A stretch of 8,618 nucleotides of DNA from Methanobacteriaceae archaeon (GCA_030681145.1 JAUXXK010000331.1:1-8618), one strand, 5' to 3'. Counted from the stretch's first letter, positions 1 to 5,735 are shown. Notes: a model not told the origin generated them from the letters alone. Translations and numbers: made by a program.

Positions 1-160
1 CACCCCAATTTTTAACTATACATTAATATATCAACTATAATTTCTTTGTATTTAAACTTAATGCTTACATAAATAAATATTATTTATAATAATTAATTAA
101 TTATCATAGATTAAATTGGTCAATGCAGATTTTCATAATCATTTACTATTAAAATCATCT

Positions 161-170
161 TTTAATATAA
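161..170 (+). promoter_or_regulatory. Putative TATA box for the GNAT gene
   Basis: The element TTTAATATAA resembles an archaeal TATA box and ends 35 nt before the ATG at 206. A start of transcription about 25 nt downstream of its centre would give a 5' leader of about 15 nt. The whole 1-205 region is extremely AT-rich, so other TATA-like strings exist (for example around 81-90), and the choice rests on spacing alone. Nothing else was recognised in 1-205. Confidence 0.3.
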
Positions 171-205
171 TTAAAAATCCACCAAAATACTAATTAGGTT
201 TTATA

Positions 206-703
206 ATGGATCAAATTAAAATAAGAACGGCAAAAGAGAATGATTTCATGGGTATATCTCTCCTTGCTGGTAAATGTAGTCCTATGGTAACTGAAAGGAA
301 TTCAATATTTCATATATTTACTAAATTTTTTCAAAATACAGTTTTCATCGCTGAGACAAATGAAAATAAAATTAAAAGAATTATCGGATTTTTAATAGGA
401 TTTATTTCTCAGAGTGATAGTTCGGATGCTTACATACATCTTTTATGTGTAGATTCTGATTTCAGGGGAAAAGGTATTGCTTATCAGCTTATCATGGAAT
501 TTTTAAAATATGTTAAAAAAATGAATTGTAGGAGTGTTTATTTAATTACCAAGCCTGTCAATCATAATGCTATCCAATTTTATCAAAAATTAGGATTTAA
601 AATATTTTCCGAATCTGGTGAAATTGAAATGGATAAAATAAATGCTGTCAAAGATTATAATGGTCCCGAAGAACACATGGTTGTTTTTAAAAAGGACCTT
701 TAA
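206..703 (+). CDS. GNAT-family N-acetyltransferase
   Basis: A 165-residue protein of the GCN5-related N-acetyltransferase fold, which moves an acetyl group from acetyl-CoA to an amine. The N-terminal IKIRTAKENDF strand-helix is typical. Motif A is at residues 82-92, with the pyrophosphate-binding loop RGKGIA at 87-92. Motif B is at about 119-132, with Asn121 and Tyr126 in NHNAIQFYQKLGF, Tyr126 being the usual position of the general acid. Full length for a single-domain GNAT. The ATG at 206 has only a weak AGGT (196-199) before it, so a short or near-leaderless transcript is possible. The substrate cannot be read from sequence. The layout faintly recalls diaminobutyrate acetyltransferase (EctA), but no ectoine genes lie nearby and the gene stands alone, so a protein N-terminal or small-amine acetyltransferase is equally possible. 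Confidence 0.88.
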   Translation: MDQIKIRTAKENDFMGISLLAGKCSPMVTERNSIFHIFTKFFQNTVFIAETNENKIKRIIGFLIGFISQSDSSDAYIHLLCVDSDFRGKGIAYQLIMEFLKYVKKMNCRSVYLITKPVNHNAIQFYQKLGFKIFSESGEIEMDKINAVKDYNGPEEHMVVFKKDL

Positions 704-706
704 TTA

Positions 707-714
707 TTTTTTTT
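707..714 (+). terminator. Poly-T terminator after the GNAT gene
   Basis: Eight consecutive T residues begin four bases after the TAA stop. Archaeal RNA polymerase terminates at oligo-T tracts without needing a strong hairpin. Only a weak AAAG/CTTT stem overlaps the last codons. Confidence 0.45.
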
Positions 715-853
715 AAAGTTTAAGTAAATCTTAATGAAACATATATTTAAATAAAATATATTAAATAAAACTAGAATATTAATTATAATAAAAATAGTTT
801 TTATATCTTGAAGTATAACTAATTTTAAATTGCTACTTAATAGAAGATACTGG

Positions 854-871
854 TTATAAAAATTTTTATAA
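854..871 (+). promoter_or_regulatory. TATA-like box inside an 18-bp perfect palindrome
   Basis: TTATAAAAATTTTTATAA is its own reverse complement (9+9 bp). Its left half, TTATAAAAA, is a good archaeal TATA-box candidate for the membrane protein gene. A start site about 25 nt downstream of the half-site centre would fall near 880-885, inside the adjoining dyad at 869-890, with a leader of about 60 nt before the TTG at 944. The symmetry means a TATA element reads equally on both strands. The promoter assignment is inference from position. Confidence 0.4.
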
Positions 872-890
872 TTACTATTTATAGTAATTA
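869..890. repeat. Inverted repeat, 9-bp arms and 4-nt loop, possible operator
   Basis: Arms TAATTACTA (869-877) and TAGTAATTA (882-890) are perfect reverse complements around the loop TTTA. The repeat overlaps the last three bases of the 854-871 palindrome and would sit at the predicted transcription start of the membrane protein/DUF1890/DUF1894 unit. That is where an archaeal repressor could block initiation. It could instead be a chance symmetry in AT-rich DNA or an RNA hairpin, which would be weak at only two G-C pairs. Confidence 0.45.
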
Positions 891-932
891 AATTTACAGA
901 TTATAATATTAATTTAACATTTAAATTTTCAT

Positions 933-937
933 GGAGG
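933..937 (+). promoter_or_regulatory. Strong ribosome-binding site that fixes a TTG start
   Basis: GGAGG lies six nucleotides before the TTG at 944. No ATG or GTG in this frame has a comparable site close by, so the Shine-Dalgarno match decides the non-canonical start codon. Confidence 0.75.
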
Positions 938-943
938 CATAAA

Positions 944-2023
944 TTGGCTTTAATAGCTCAAAATCATCTTCAATTAATAATAGAATTCGGACTTATACTG
1001 TATGTGGCAGTAATTTTCTTTTTGAATTTTGCTCCAGTTTCATTAAGTGCAGTATTATTATTTTCTCTAATTTTAGGGATAGCGCTTTCTTTATTATTTG
1101 GAATTGACGCATTTTTCCTTTTTTTCAGCTTTGGTCAAAGTGAATTTTCACATCCATTTGGGCCAATAGCTCTGCTGGCCATTGTAACCGCGCTTGCCGC
1201 ACTACCCATGATGAAGGAAGCAGGAATTAATGTAGGAAGAATGAAATTATTTATTTATTTAATTCTAATTGCATTAACCGTATTTGGTGGACTGGTACAC
1301 CGTTCATTTTTGATTTTATGGATAATGGGTCTTGTAATAGGCTATTTCATTTTGTCAAAGTCATTCCGCCAGAAATCACTTTTTTCCATCAAGAGAATAA
1401 TTGGATTTATAAGTATGATAGTTGTTGGATTTGGAGGCCTAGAAATTCTTTCAAGAATTCTTTCAATGCCTGTTTTTAGTCCTTTACTTAGAATTACAAG
1501 GATTGAGGAAAATTCAGCTTCTGGTTTAAATTTGGTTATTAAAAATACAGCATTATTGGGTCACATACCTGAATCTGCATATTGGGGTGCTGCTAGTTTA
1601 GGTTTTAGTGATGGATATATTACTTTACCCATAAACCTGATTACTAACTTTGGTCTTCCTTTCCCAGTATTTTTTGGATTATTGGTTAACAAAAAGGATG
1701 TAATAGATTACATGCTGCCAGGTATATTTGGATGGGGATATGACTTTGGTTATCTCACGTTGTTCATGCTTTTGCTCTGGTGTGTTGGGGTAATTATAAT
1801 TGGACTTAAGATGCTTAACATCTATAAGGATAAAAGAGAAAATGGTGTTAGAAGATATCTTGGTCGGGAAGCTCTTTTAATTGGGTCATTAACCGCATTT
1901 ATTGCTCAAGCATGGGTGGGTTTATTCTTAATGAACCGTACTATTAATGGAATGGCATTATTAACTTTCATATTCCTTAGTGGAATGGTAGTGAGTCATA
2001 TAATATTTGTCAAAAAGGATTAA
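944..2023 (+). CDS. Uncharacterised polytopic membrane protein
   Basis: I do not recognise this 359-residue protein. It is strongly hydrophobic, with about 9-10 probable membrane segments at roughly residues 10-28, 32-53, 73-90, 101-118, 120-137, 150-168, 228-247, 268-288, 308-330 and 335-354. Residues 171-227 form a longer polar segment with charged stretches (RITRIEE) and aromatic and small residues (ESAYWGAASLGFSDGY), possibly an outside loop. Basic clusters at 138-151 and 295-304 suggest cytoplasmic loops. There is no signal peptide, ATP-binding motif or recognised transporter motif. The many-helix plan with one long late loop superficially resembles Wzy/O-antigen-polymerase-type proteins, but no diagnostic motif supports that. 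Translation starts at TTG behind a strong GGAGG. The gene ends 49 nt before DUF1890 on the same strand with no clear terminator between them, so co-transcription is likely. Confidence 0.8.
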   Translation: MALIAQNHLQLIIEFGLILYVAVIFFLNFAPVSLSAVLLFSLILGIALSLLFGIDAFFLFFSFGQSEFSHPFGPIALLAIVTALAALPMMKEAGINVGRMKLFIYLILIALTVFGGLVHRSFLILWIMGLVIGYFILSKSFRQKSLFSIKRIIGFISMIVVGFGGLEILSRILSMPVFSPLLRITRIEENSASGLNLVIKNTALLGHIPESAYWGAASLGFSDGYITLPINLITNFGLPFPVFFGLLVNKKDVIDYMLPGIFGWGYDFGYLTLFMLLLWCVGVIIIGLKMLNIYKDKRENGVRRYLGREALLIGSLTAFIAQAWVGLFLMNRTINGMALLTFIFLSGMVVSHIIFVKKD

Positions 2024-2060
2024 AATATAAAGATTGGCGCTTATAATTTAATTGATAATT

Positions 2061-2067
2061 GGAGTGG
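2061..2067 (+). promoter_or_regulatory. Ribosome-binding site deciding the DUF1890 start
   Basis: GGAGTGG places its GGAG eight nucleotides before the ATG at 2073. An in-frame TTG at 2052 lies upstream of this site and would read through it, so the ATG is the better start. Confidence 0.7.
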
Positions 2068-2072
2068 AAAAA

Positions 2073-2540
2073 ATGAAAAAAGCACTTATACTTCTAGGAT
2101 GTCCAGAATCTCCTGCTCAGACACCAATGGCAATTTATGCGTCTTATAGGCTTACACAAGTAGGTTATGATGTCACGGTGGTTAGTAATCCTTCGGCCAT
2201 GAGATTGATTGATGTTTCAGATCCTGAAGAAAATTATGTTAAAAATAAAAATAAAATTGATATTGATTCATGTATTGAAAACTTAAACGAAGGCGATTTT
2301 GATCTTCTTCTTGGATTTGTACATAAAGATGCAGCCGTAGCCTTTTTTGTAACATTTTATCATATTTTAAATACAAAATCAATGGCATTAATCTTTGAAA
2401 AAGATCCTGAATTATTGGAAGACTATGAAAAACAAGTTTTGGAAAATACTGATGCACAGATTGTTTCTGCAAGAGCTTACCATAATCCAAATCCCATACG
2501 GGTCAAACTGGATAAAGCTATTAAAAGTATGGAGGGTTAA
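2073..2540 (+). CDS. DUF1890 family protein (MTH777-like)
   Basis: A 155-residue soluble protein that I assign to DUF1890, a family found in methanogens. From memory, its Methanothermobacter member MTH777 has a crystal structure with a Rossmann-like alpha/beta fold but no defined activity. Visible features are an N-terminal beta strand running into the signature LLGCPESPAQTP (residues 7-18, with Cys10), then a helix and a second strand (GYDVTVVS, 32-39). FVHKDAA (82-88) and AYHNPNP (135-141) carry His84 and His137, and Cys67 is a second cysteine. The loop after the first strand, with Cys10, is a natural ligand or redox site, but that is inference. The gene is followed after 2 nt by DUF1894, whose ribosome-binding site lies in the last codons of this gene, so the two are translationally coupled. 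The function is unknown. Confidence 0.88.
   Translation: MKKALILLGCPESPAQTPMAIYASYRLTQVGYDVTVVSNPSAMRLIDVSDPEENYVKNKNKIDIDSCIENLNEGDFDLLLGFVHKDAAVAFFVTFYHILNTKSMALIFEKDPELLEDYEKQVLENTDAQIVSARAYHNPNPIRVKLDKAIKSMEG
2531..2536 (+). promoter_or_regulatory. Embedded ribosome-binding site for DUF1894
   Basis: GGAGGG overlaps the last codons of DUF1890 and precedes the ATG at 2543 by six nucleotides. This arrangement favours translational coupling and equal production of the two proteins. Confidence 0.75.
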
Positions 2541-2542
2541 TT

Positions 2543-2848
2543 ATGTCATTTTGCTTGGAAACCCATCTTCAACAATCTGATAATTATGAAATTTTAATTA
2601 AACAGGCAGGATTCAAGGACTGTGCTAAACTTATCGAAGAAAAAGCTATGAGCATTGTTTATATAAAGCCTGGAGAAAAAATATTGGGTGCTAGAATTAT
2701 TGGCCTTCCCCCGATCCCTATTGGTATTAATGACGAAAATGGCACAGTAATGATGCCTTATACCAAACCATGCTATGGTACAGCAGTAGTAGAACTTCCT
2801 GTTGGTGAAGAAGAAATTGTGAAAATTAAGGCAGTTTCAATTAAATGA
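2543..2848 (+). CDS. DUF1894 family protein
   Basis: A 101-residue protein that I assign to DUF1894, a small alpha/beta family of methanogenic archaea that accompanies DUF1890. An N-terminal helical half (residues 1-36, with Cys4 and Cys27) is followed by a strand-rich half with VYIKPGEKILGARIIG (39-54), a proline-rich turn GLPPIPIG (54-61), and MMPYTKPCYGT (70-80) holding Cys77. The three cysteines could support a thiol or metal role, but no CxxC motif is present. The gene begins 2 nt after DUF1890 and ends at a T-rich region, so it closes the unit. The pairing argues that the two products act together, possibly as a complex. The biochemical role is not known to me, and the link to C1 metabolism is suggested only by the neighbouring metE-thyA-mch genes. 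Confidence 0.85.
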   Translation: MSFCLETHLQQSDNYEILIKQAGFKDCAKLIEEKAMSIVYIKPGEKILGARIIGLPPIPIGINDENGTVMMPYTKPCYGTAVVELPVGEEEIVKIKAVSIK

Positions 2849-2869
2849 TTTTTAGGTTTTTCAGTTTCA

Positions 2870-2899
2870 TTCTTAACTTAAGAAATACATTATTTTTTT
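2870..2899 (+). terminator. Putative terminator after DUF1894
   Basis: A small dyad, TTCTTAA-C-TTAAGAA (2870-2884), is followed by a T7 run at 2893-2899, 22-51 nt after the DUF1894 stop. With a one-base centre the dyad would form only a short hairpin, so the oligo-T tract is the stronger evidence. The remainder of the 2849-3079 spacer is AT-rich, with the metE promoter candidates at its right end. Confidence 0.45.
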
Positions 2900-3011
2900 A
2901 ATATATGGGTTGTTCAAGTTATAGAATATGAATTATACTTATTTTTTTATTTAAGATAAATATAAAAAGTCCACAGTATAATAAAAGAAATTAATATAAA
3001 TCAAGACTTTA

Positions 3012-3040
3012 ACTATATTATAGTAAAATAATTATAAATA
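3012..3040 (+). promoter_or_regulatory. Putative promoter region of the metE-thyA-mch operon
   Basis: Two TATA-like elements precede metE: a 13-nt dyad, ACTATA-T-TATAGT (3012-3024), and TTATAAATA (3032-3040). The second, about 25 nt before position 3060, would give a leader of roughly 20 nt including the GAGG site at 3070-3073. The dyad could act as an operator. Assignment is by position only. Confidence 0.35.
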
Positions 3041-3079
3041 AAAGATATTTTTACAATTTATGATTTCAAGAGGCCTAAC

Positions 3080-4042
3080 ATGATAACCACCGTGGTGGGA
3101 AGTTATCCCGCCAATTCACAAAGCCCCCAATCTATTGGAGAGAGATTATCCGGATTTATAGGACTCTATGATGAATATAAACCAGCTATTACTCTAGCAG
3201 TTTCTGATCAAATAAAGGCAGGCGTGGACTTGGTTACTGATGGTCAAGTAAGAGGAGATATGATAGAAATCTTTGCCCGCGCTATTCCTGGAATGGTAAT
3301 AGAAGATAATACTTGCAAAATAAAAAATAAAATTTATCCTCCTTTAAATTCGATTGGTGCGGATGACTTAAAATTTGCCAGAAATATTTTAAAAAATACT
3401 TTAAATAAAATGAACTTTACTGAAGAAGAAAAAGCCAAAAAAGGTGTTAAAGGCATTATAACTGGACCCACCACTATGGTTTATTCATCACGTTTTGATG
3501 GATTTTACAGCAGTGAAAAAAAGGATAAAGCCATTATTGACATGGCTTATGCTCTTAAAAAAGAAGCAGAATATCTAGAAGATTCCGGAGCATCTATTAT
3601 ACAATTAGATGAACCTTTTATATCTACGGGTGTGGTGGATGTGAAAACGGCCCGTAAAGCGGTAGAAATCATTTCCAAAGATATAAAGGTGCCCATGGCA
3701 CTACATGTATGTGGGGATGTGGAAGATGTATTTGGCCAGATTTTAAAATTTAAGGTGGACATTATTGACTGTGAATTTGCAGGCATTAATAACAATATTC
3801 ATATTTTAGAAGCTCAAAGTAGTTTTCATGGTAAAAAAATTGGTTTTGGAAGTTTAGATACTAAAAAAGAATCTGTGGAATCTGTGGAAGAAATTAAAAA
3901 TCTTATAACTACTGGTGTTGATATTATTGGTTCAGAAAACATGTTGATTGATCCGGACTGTGGAATGAGGATGTTAACTCGTAAATCAGCATTTTCTAAA
4001 CTGAAAAATATGGTAGAAGCTGTAAATACGTTACCTAAATGA
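3080..4042 (+). CDS. metE: Core-type methionine synthase, cobalamin-independent fold (MetE C-terminal domain)
   Basis: A 320-residue TIM-barrel methyltransferase that methylates homocysteine to methionine. It corresponds to the catalytic C-terminal half of bacterial MetE (about 750 residues) and lacks the N-terminal folate-binding half. The zinc and homocysteine site is complete: His209 and Cys211 in ALHVCGD, Glu232 in IDCEFAG, and Cys294 in DPDCGMR. QLDEPF (175-180) and TDGQVRGD (53-60) are further family signatures. Work on Methanothermobacter showed that the archaeal enzyme takes methyl groups from methylcobalamin. In the cell a corrinoid protein charged from methyl-H4MPT is the likely donor (inference). 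GAGG at 3070-3073 precedes the ATG by 6 nt. It is the first gene of an operon with thyA (40-nt gap) and mch. A tandem ESV-ESV duplication lies at residues 264-269. A role in methylating another thiol is less likely given the operon. Confidence 0.9.
   Translation: MITTVVGSYPANSQSPQSIGERLSGFIGLYDEYKPAITLAVSDQIKAGVDLVTDGQVRGDMIEIFARAIPGMVIEDNTCKIKNKIYPPLNSIGADDLKFARNILKNTLNKMNFTEEEKAKKGVKGIITGPTTMVYSSRFDGFYSSEKKDKAIIDMAYALKKEAEYLEDSGASIIQLDEPFISTGVVDVKTARKAVEIISKDIKVPMALHVCGDVEDVFGQILKFKVDIIDCEFAGINNNIHILEAQSSFHGKKIGFGSLDTKKESVESVEEIKNLITTGVDIIGSENMLIDPDCGMRMLTRKSAFSKLKNMVEAVNTLPK
3869..3886 (+). repeat. Tandem 9-bp duplication inside metE
   Basis: GAATCTGTG occurs twice in direct succession and encodes ESV-ESV (residues 264-269) in a predicted surface helix of MetE. 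The unit is in frame, so the protein is not disrupted. A slippage duplication is the simplest explanation. Confidence 0.75.
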
Positions 4043-4070
4043 TACAATAGTGTTTAAATGGAATAATATT

Positions 4071-4075
4071 GGAGG
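4071..4075 (+). promoter_or_regulatory. Ribosome-binding site deciding the thyA start
   Basis: GGAGG sits seven nucleotides before the ATG at 4083. An in-frame GTG at 4050 lies upstream and would add 11 residues that have no place in the family, while a TTG at 4080 is too close to the site. Confidence 0.75.
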
Positions 4076-4082
4076 AATCTTG

Positions 4083-4763
4083 ATGGCGGAGTTAATTGAA
4101 GTTTCAGAGATTGCGGATGGCTGGGAAAAACTGGTACGGAAAATCATGGAAGAAGGCTCCGAAATTAGAGATGAAAGGGGTTCTATTACCAAAGAACTTT
4201 TAAATGTCATGGTTTCTATAAAAAATCCACTAGGAAAAAATAAATCTAATAATTTTTATCTTAATAACTTAACTGATAAATTGTCGGGCATAAAAGATAT
4301 TAAAGTTCCTAAAGGTTACTTCTGGACTGGAGAGAAGTTAGAAAAATATTCACAGCAGTTTATTGATGGGGATATTCAGGGATTTGTATATACTTATGGT
4401 AACAGGTTGCGGGAACACTTTAATAATGTGGATCAGATTCATGAAGCCATAAATCGTTTAAAAAATTGTAAAGAATCTAGAAGGGCAATTTCAGTAACAT
4501 GGGATCCTGATGAAGATACTAAGAATGATGAAGTACCATGTATGATTTTGGTGGATTTTAAAATTCGTAATAATAAACTTTACACAACTGCTTTATGGAG
4601 ATCGCATGACATATATGGTGCATGGTTCCCTAATGCGGTTGGTTTAACTTACCTAGCCCAGTATGTGGCTGGAGAAGTGGGCCTTGATTTGGGTTCCATT
4701 ACTATTCATTCAATTAGCGCTCATATATATGAGGTTAACTTCGATGAAGCTAATAATTATTGA
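4083..4763 (+). CDS. thyA: Thymidylate synthase, archaeal ThyA type
   Basis: A 226-residue enzyme that methylates dUMP to dTMP. It is shorter than bacterial ThyA (264 in E. coli), as is usual in methanogens. Active-site elements are in order: the phosphate-binding pair Arg133-Arg134 in ESRRAISVTW, the catalytic nucleophile Cys153 in EVPCMIL, Arg173-Ser174 and Asp176 in WRSHD, Asn184 in FPNAVGL, and His214 and Tyr216 in AHIYEVN. By analogy with E. coli, Asn at the 184 position favours dUMP, whereas dCMP hydroxymethylases carry Asp there. In methanogens the C1 donor and reductant is expected to be methylene-H4MPT rather than methylene-folate, which fits co-transcription with mch (9-nt gap). The N-terminal 80 residues diverge from bacterial ThyA. 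It is very unlikely to be anything else. Confidence 0.92.
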   Translation: MAELIEVSEIADGWEKLVRKIMEEGSEIRDERGSITKELLNVMVSIKNPLGKNKSNNFYLNNLTDKLSGIKDIKVPKGYFWTGEKLEKYSQQFIDGDIQGFVYTYGNRLREHFNNVDQIHEAINRLKNCKESRRAISVTWDPDEDTKNDEVPCMILVDFKIRNNKLYTTALWRSHDIYGAWFPNAVGLTYLAQYVAGEVGLDLGSITIHSISAHIYEVNFDEANNY

Positions 4764-4769
4764 GGTGAT
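4762..4769 (+). promoter_or_regulatory. Ribosome-binding site of mch overlapping the thyA stop
   Basis: GAGGTGAT begins within the thyA TGA stop and ends three nucleotides before the mch ATG at 4773. It is an almost complete match to the archaeal 16S rRNA 3' tail, so strong, coupled translation of mch is expected. Confidence 0.8.
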
Positions 4770-4772
4770 TAA

Positions 4773-5735
4773 ATGGTTAGTGTTAATTTAGAAGCAAAAA
4801 AAACAGTAGATGAAATGATTGCAAAAGCTGACGAGCTTAATATTAAAGTAGAAAAAATAGACAATGGTTCAACAGTAATTGACTGTGGTGTAAATGTAAA
4901 CGGCAGTTTGAAGGCAGGAGAACTATACACTAAAGTATGTCTAGGAGGGCTTGCTGAAGTAGGAATATCCATCCCTGGTGACCTATCCGAAAGTTTTGCC
5001 TTACCATCTGTTAAAATTAAAACCAATTACCCTGCAATTTCTACTTTAGGAGCACAAAAAGCGGGATGGTCTGTTAGTGTAGGTGACTTCTTTGCCCTAG
5101 GATCTGGTCCTGCTAGAGCCTTAGCTAAAAAACCTGCCGAAACTTATAAAGAAATAGGATACGAAGATGATGCAGATATTGCTATTTTAACACTAGAAGC
5201 AGATAAACTCCCTGGAGTTGAAGTTACTGATAAAATTGCTGAAGATTGTGGTGTATCATCTGAAAATGTATTTGTACTAGTGGCCCCTACTTCTTCTATT
5301 GTTGGTTCCATCCAGATTGCTGGAAGAGTAGTAGAAAATGGTACCTACAAAATGCTGGAAGCACTTCATTTCGATGTAAATAAAGTTAAATTTGCCGCAG
5401 GAATTGCCCCTATTGCTCCAGTTGACCCTGACGGTCTTAAAGCAATGGGTAAAACTAATGATGCAGTTTTATTTGGTGGAAGAACTTATTATTACATAGA
5501 ATCTGAAGAAGGCGATGATATTAAAGCTTTAGCTGAAAAATTGCCGTCATCTGCTTCAGAAGGATATGGAAAACCATTTTATGAAGTATTTAAAGAAGCT
5601 GAATATGATTTCTATAAAATAGACAAAGGGATGTTTGCTCCTGCTGAAGTTGTTATTAACGATTTGAGAACTGGAGAACTCTTCAGAGAAGGATACGTTA
5701 ATGTAGAACTTTTAAAGAAGTCTTTTGGTTTATAA
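4773..5735 (+). CDS. mch: N5,N10-methenyltetrahydromethanopterin cyclohydrolase
   Basis: A 320-residue cytoplasmic enzyme that reversibly converts N5-formyl-H4MPT to methenyl-H4MPT, the third step of CO2 reduction to methane. Length and sequence are typical of the archaeal family from the N-terminal MVSVNLEAKK to the C-terminal end. Diagnostic stretches include VCLGGLAEVGIS (56-66), FALGSGPARALA (107-118), VLVAPTSSIVGSIQIAGRVVE (168-188) and FGGRTYYY (234-241). Arg185 and Glu188 in GRVVENG match the spacing of the catalytic Arg and Glu reported for the Archaeoglobus enzyme. The gene is last in the metE-thyA-mch operon, with an almost perfect ribosome-binding site overlapping the thyA stop. 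This suits a catabolic enzyme needed in larger amounts than its biosynthetic partners. It is followed by a clear hairpin and T-tract. No unusual feature was seen in the protein. Confidence 0.96.
   Translation: MVSVNLEAKKTVDEMIAKADELNIKVEKIDNGSTVIDCGVNVNGSLKAGELYTKVCLGGLAEVGISIPGDLSESFALPSVKIKTNYPAISTLGAQKAGWSVSVGDFFALGSGPARALAKKPAETYKEIGYEDDADIAILTLEADKLPGVEVTDKIAEDCGVSSENVFVLVAPTSSIVGSIQIAGRVVENGTYKMLEALHFDVNKVKFAAGIAPIAPVDPDGLKAMGKTNDAVLFGGRTYYYIESEEGDDIKALAEKLPSSASEGYGKPFYEVFKEAEYDFYKIDKGMFAPAEVVINDLRTGELFREGYVNVELLKKSFGL

Noticed and set aside
1..205. A riboswitch, small RNA or CRISPR leader in the left AT-rich region
   Set aside because: No repeats with spacers, no GC-rich structured core and no known aptamer sequence are visible; only a TATA-like element could be supported.
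2239..2580. Antisense (2239-2490) and shifted (2395-2580) frames over DUF1890
   Set aside because: They overlap the DUF1890 gene in other frames, and their translations show no domain and have skewed composition.
2849..3079. A SAM- or cobalamin-type riboswitch ahead of metE
   Set aside because: The spacer is nearly all A/T with no structured aptamer core, and a promoter predicted about 40 nt before the start leaves no room for a leader RNA.
3547..4047. Minus-strand open frames of 82 and 73 codons inside metE
   Set aside because: They lie wholly antisense to a well-supported gene, have no credible ribosome-binding site and give low-complexity Ser/Ile-rich translations typical of antisense frames.
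4050..4082. Upstream GTG start for thyA adding 11 residues
   Set aside because: The GGAGG at 4071-4075 would be inside the coding region; the ATG at 4083 has ideal spacing and matches the archaeal ThyA length.
4769..5026. Minus-strand 85-codon frame opposite the start of mch
   Set aside because: It is antisense to the conserved N-terminus of Mch, with no start context.
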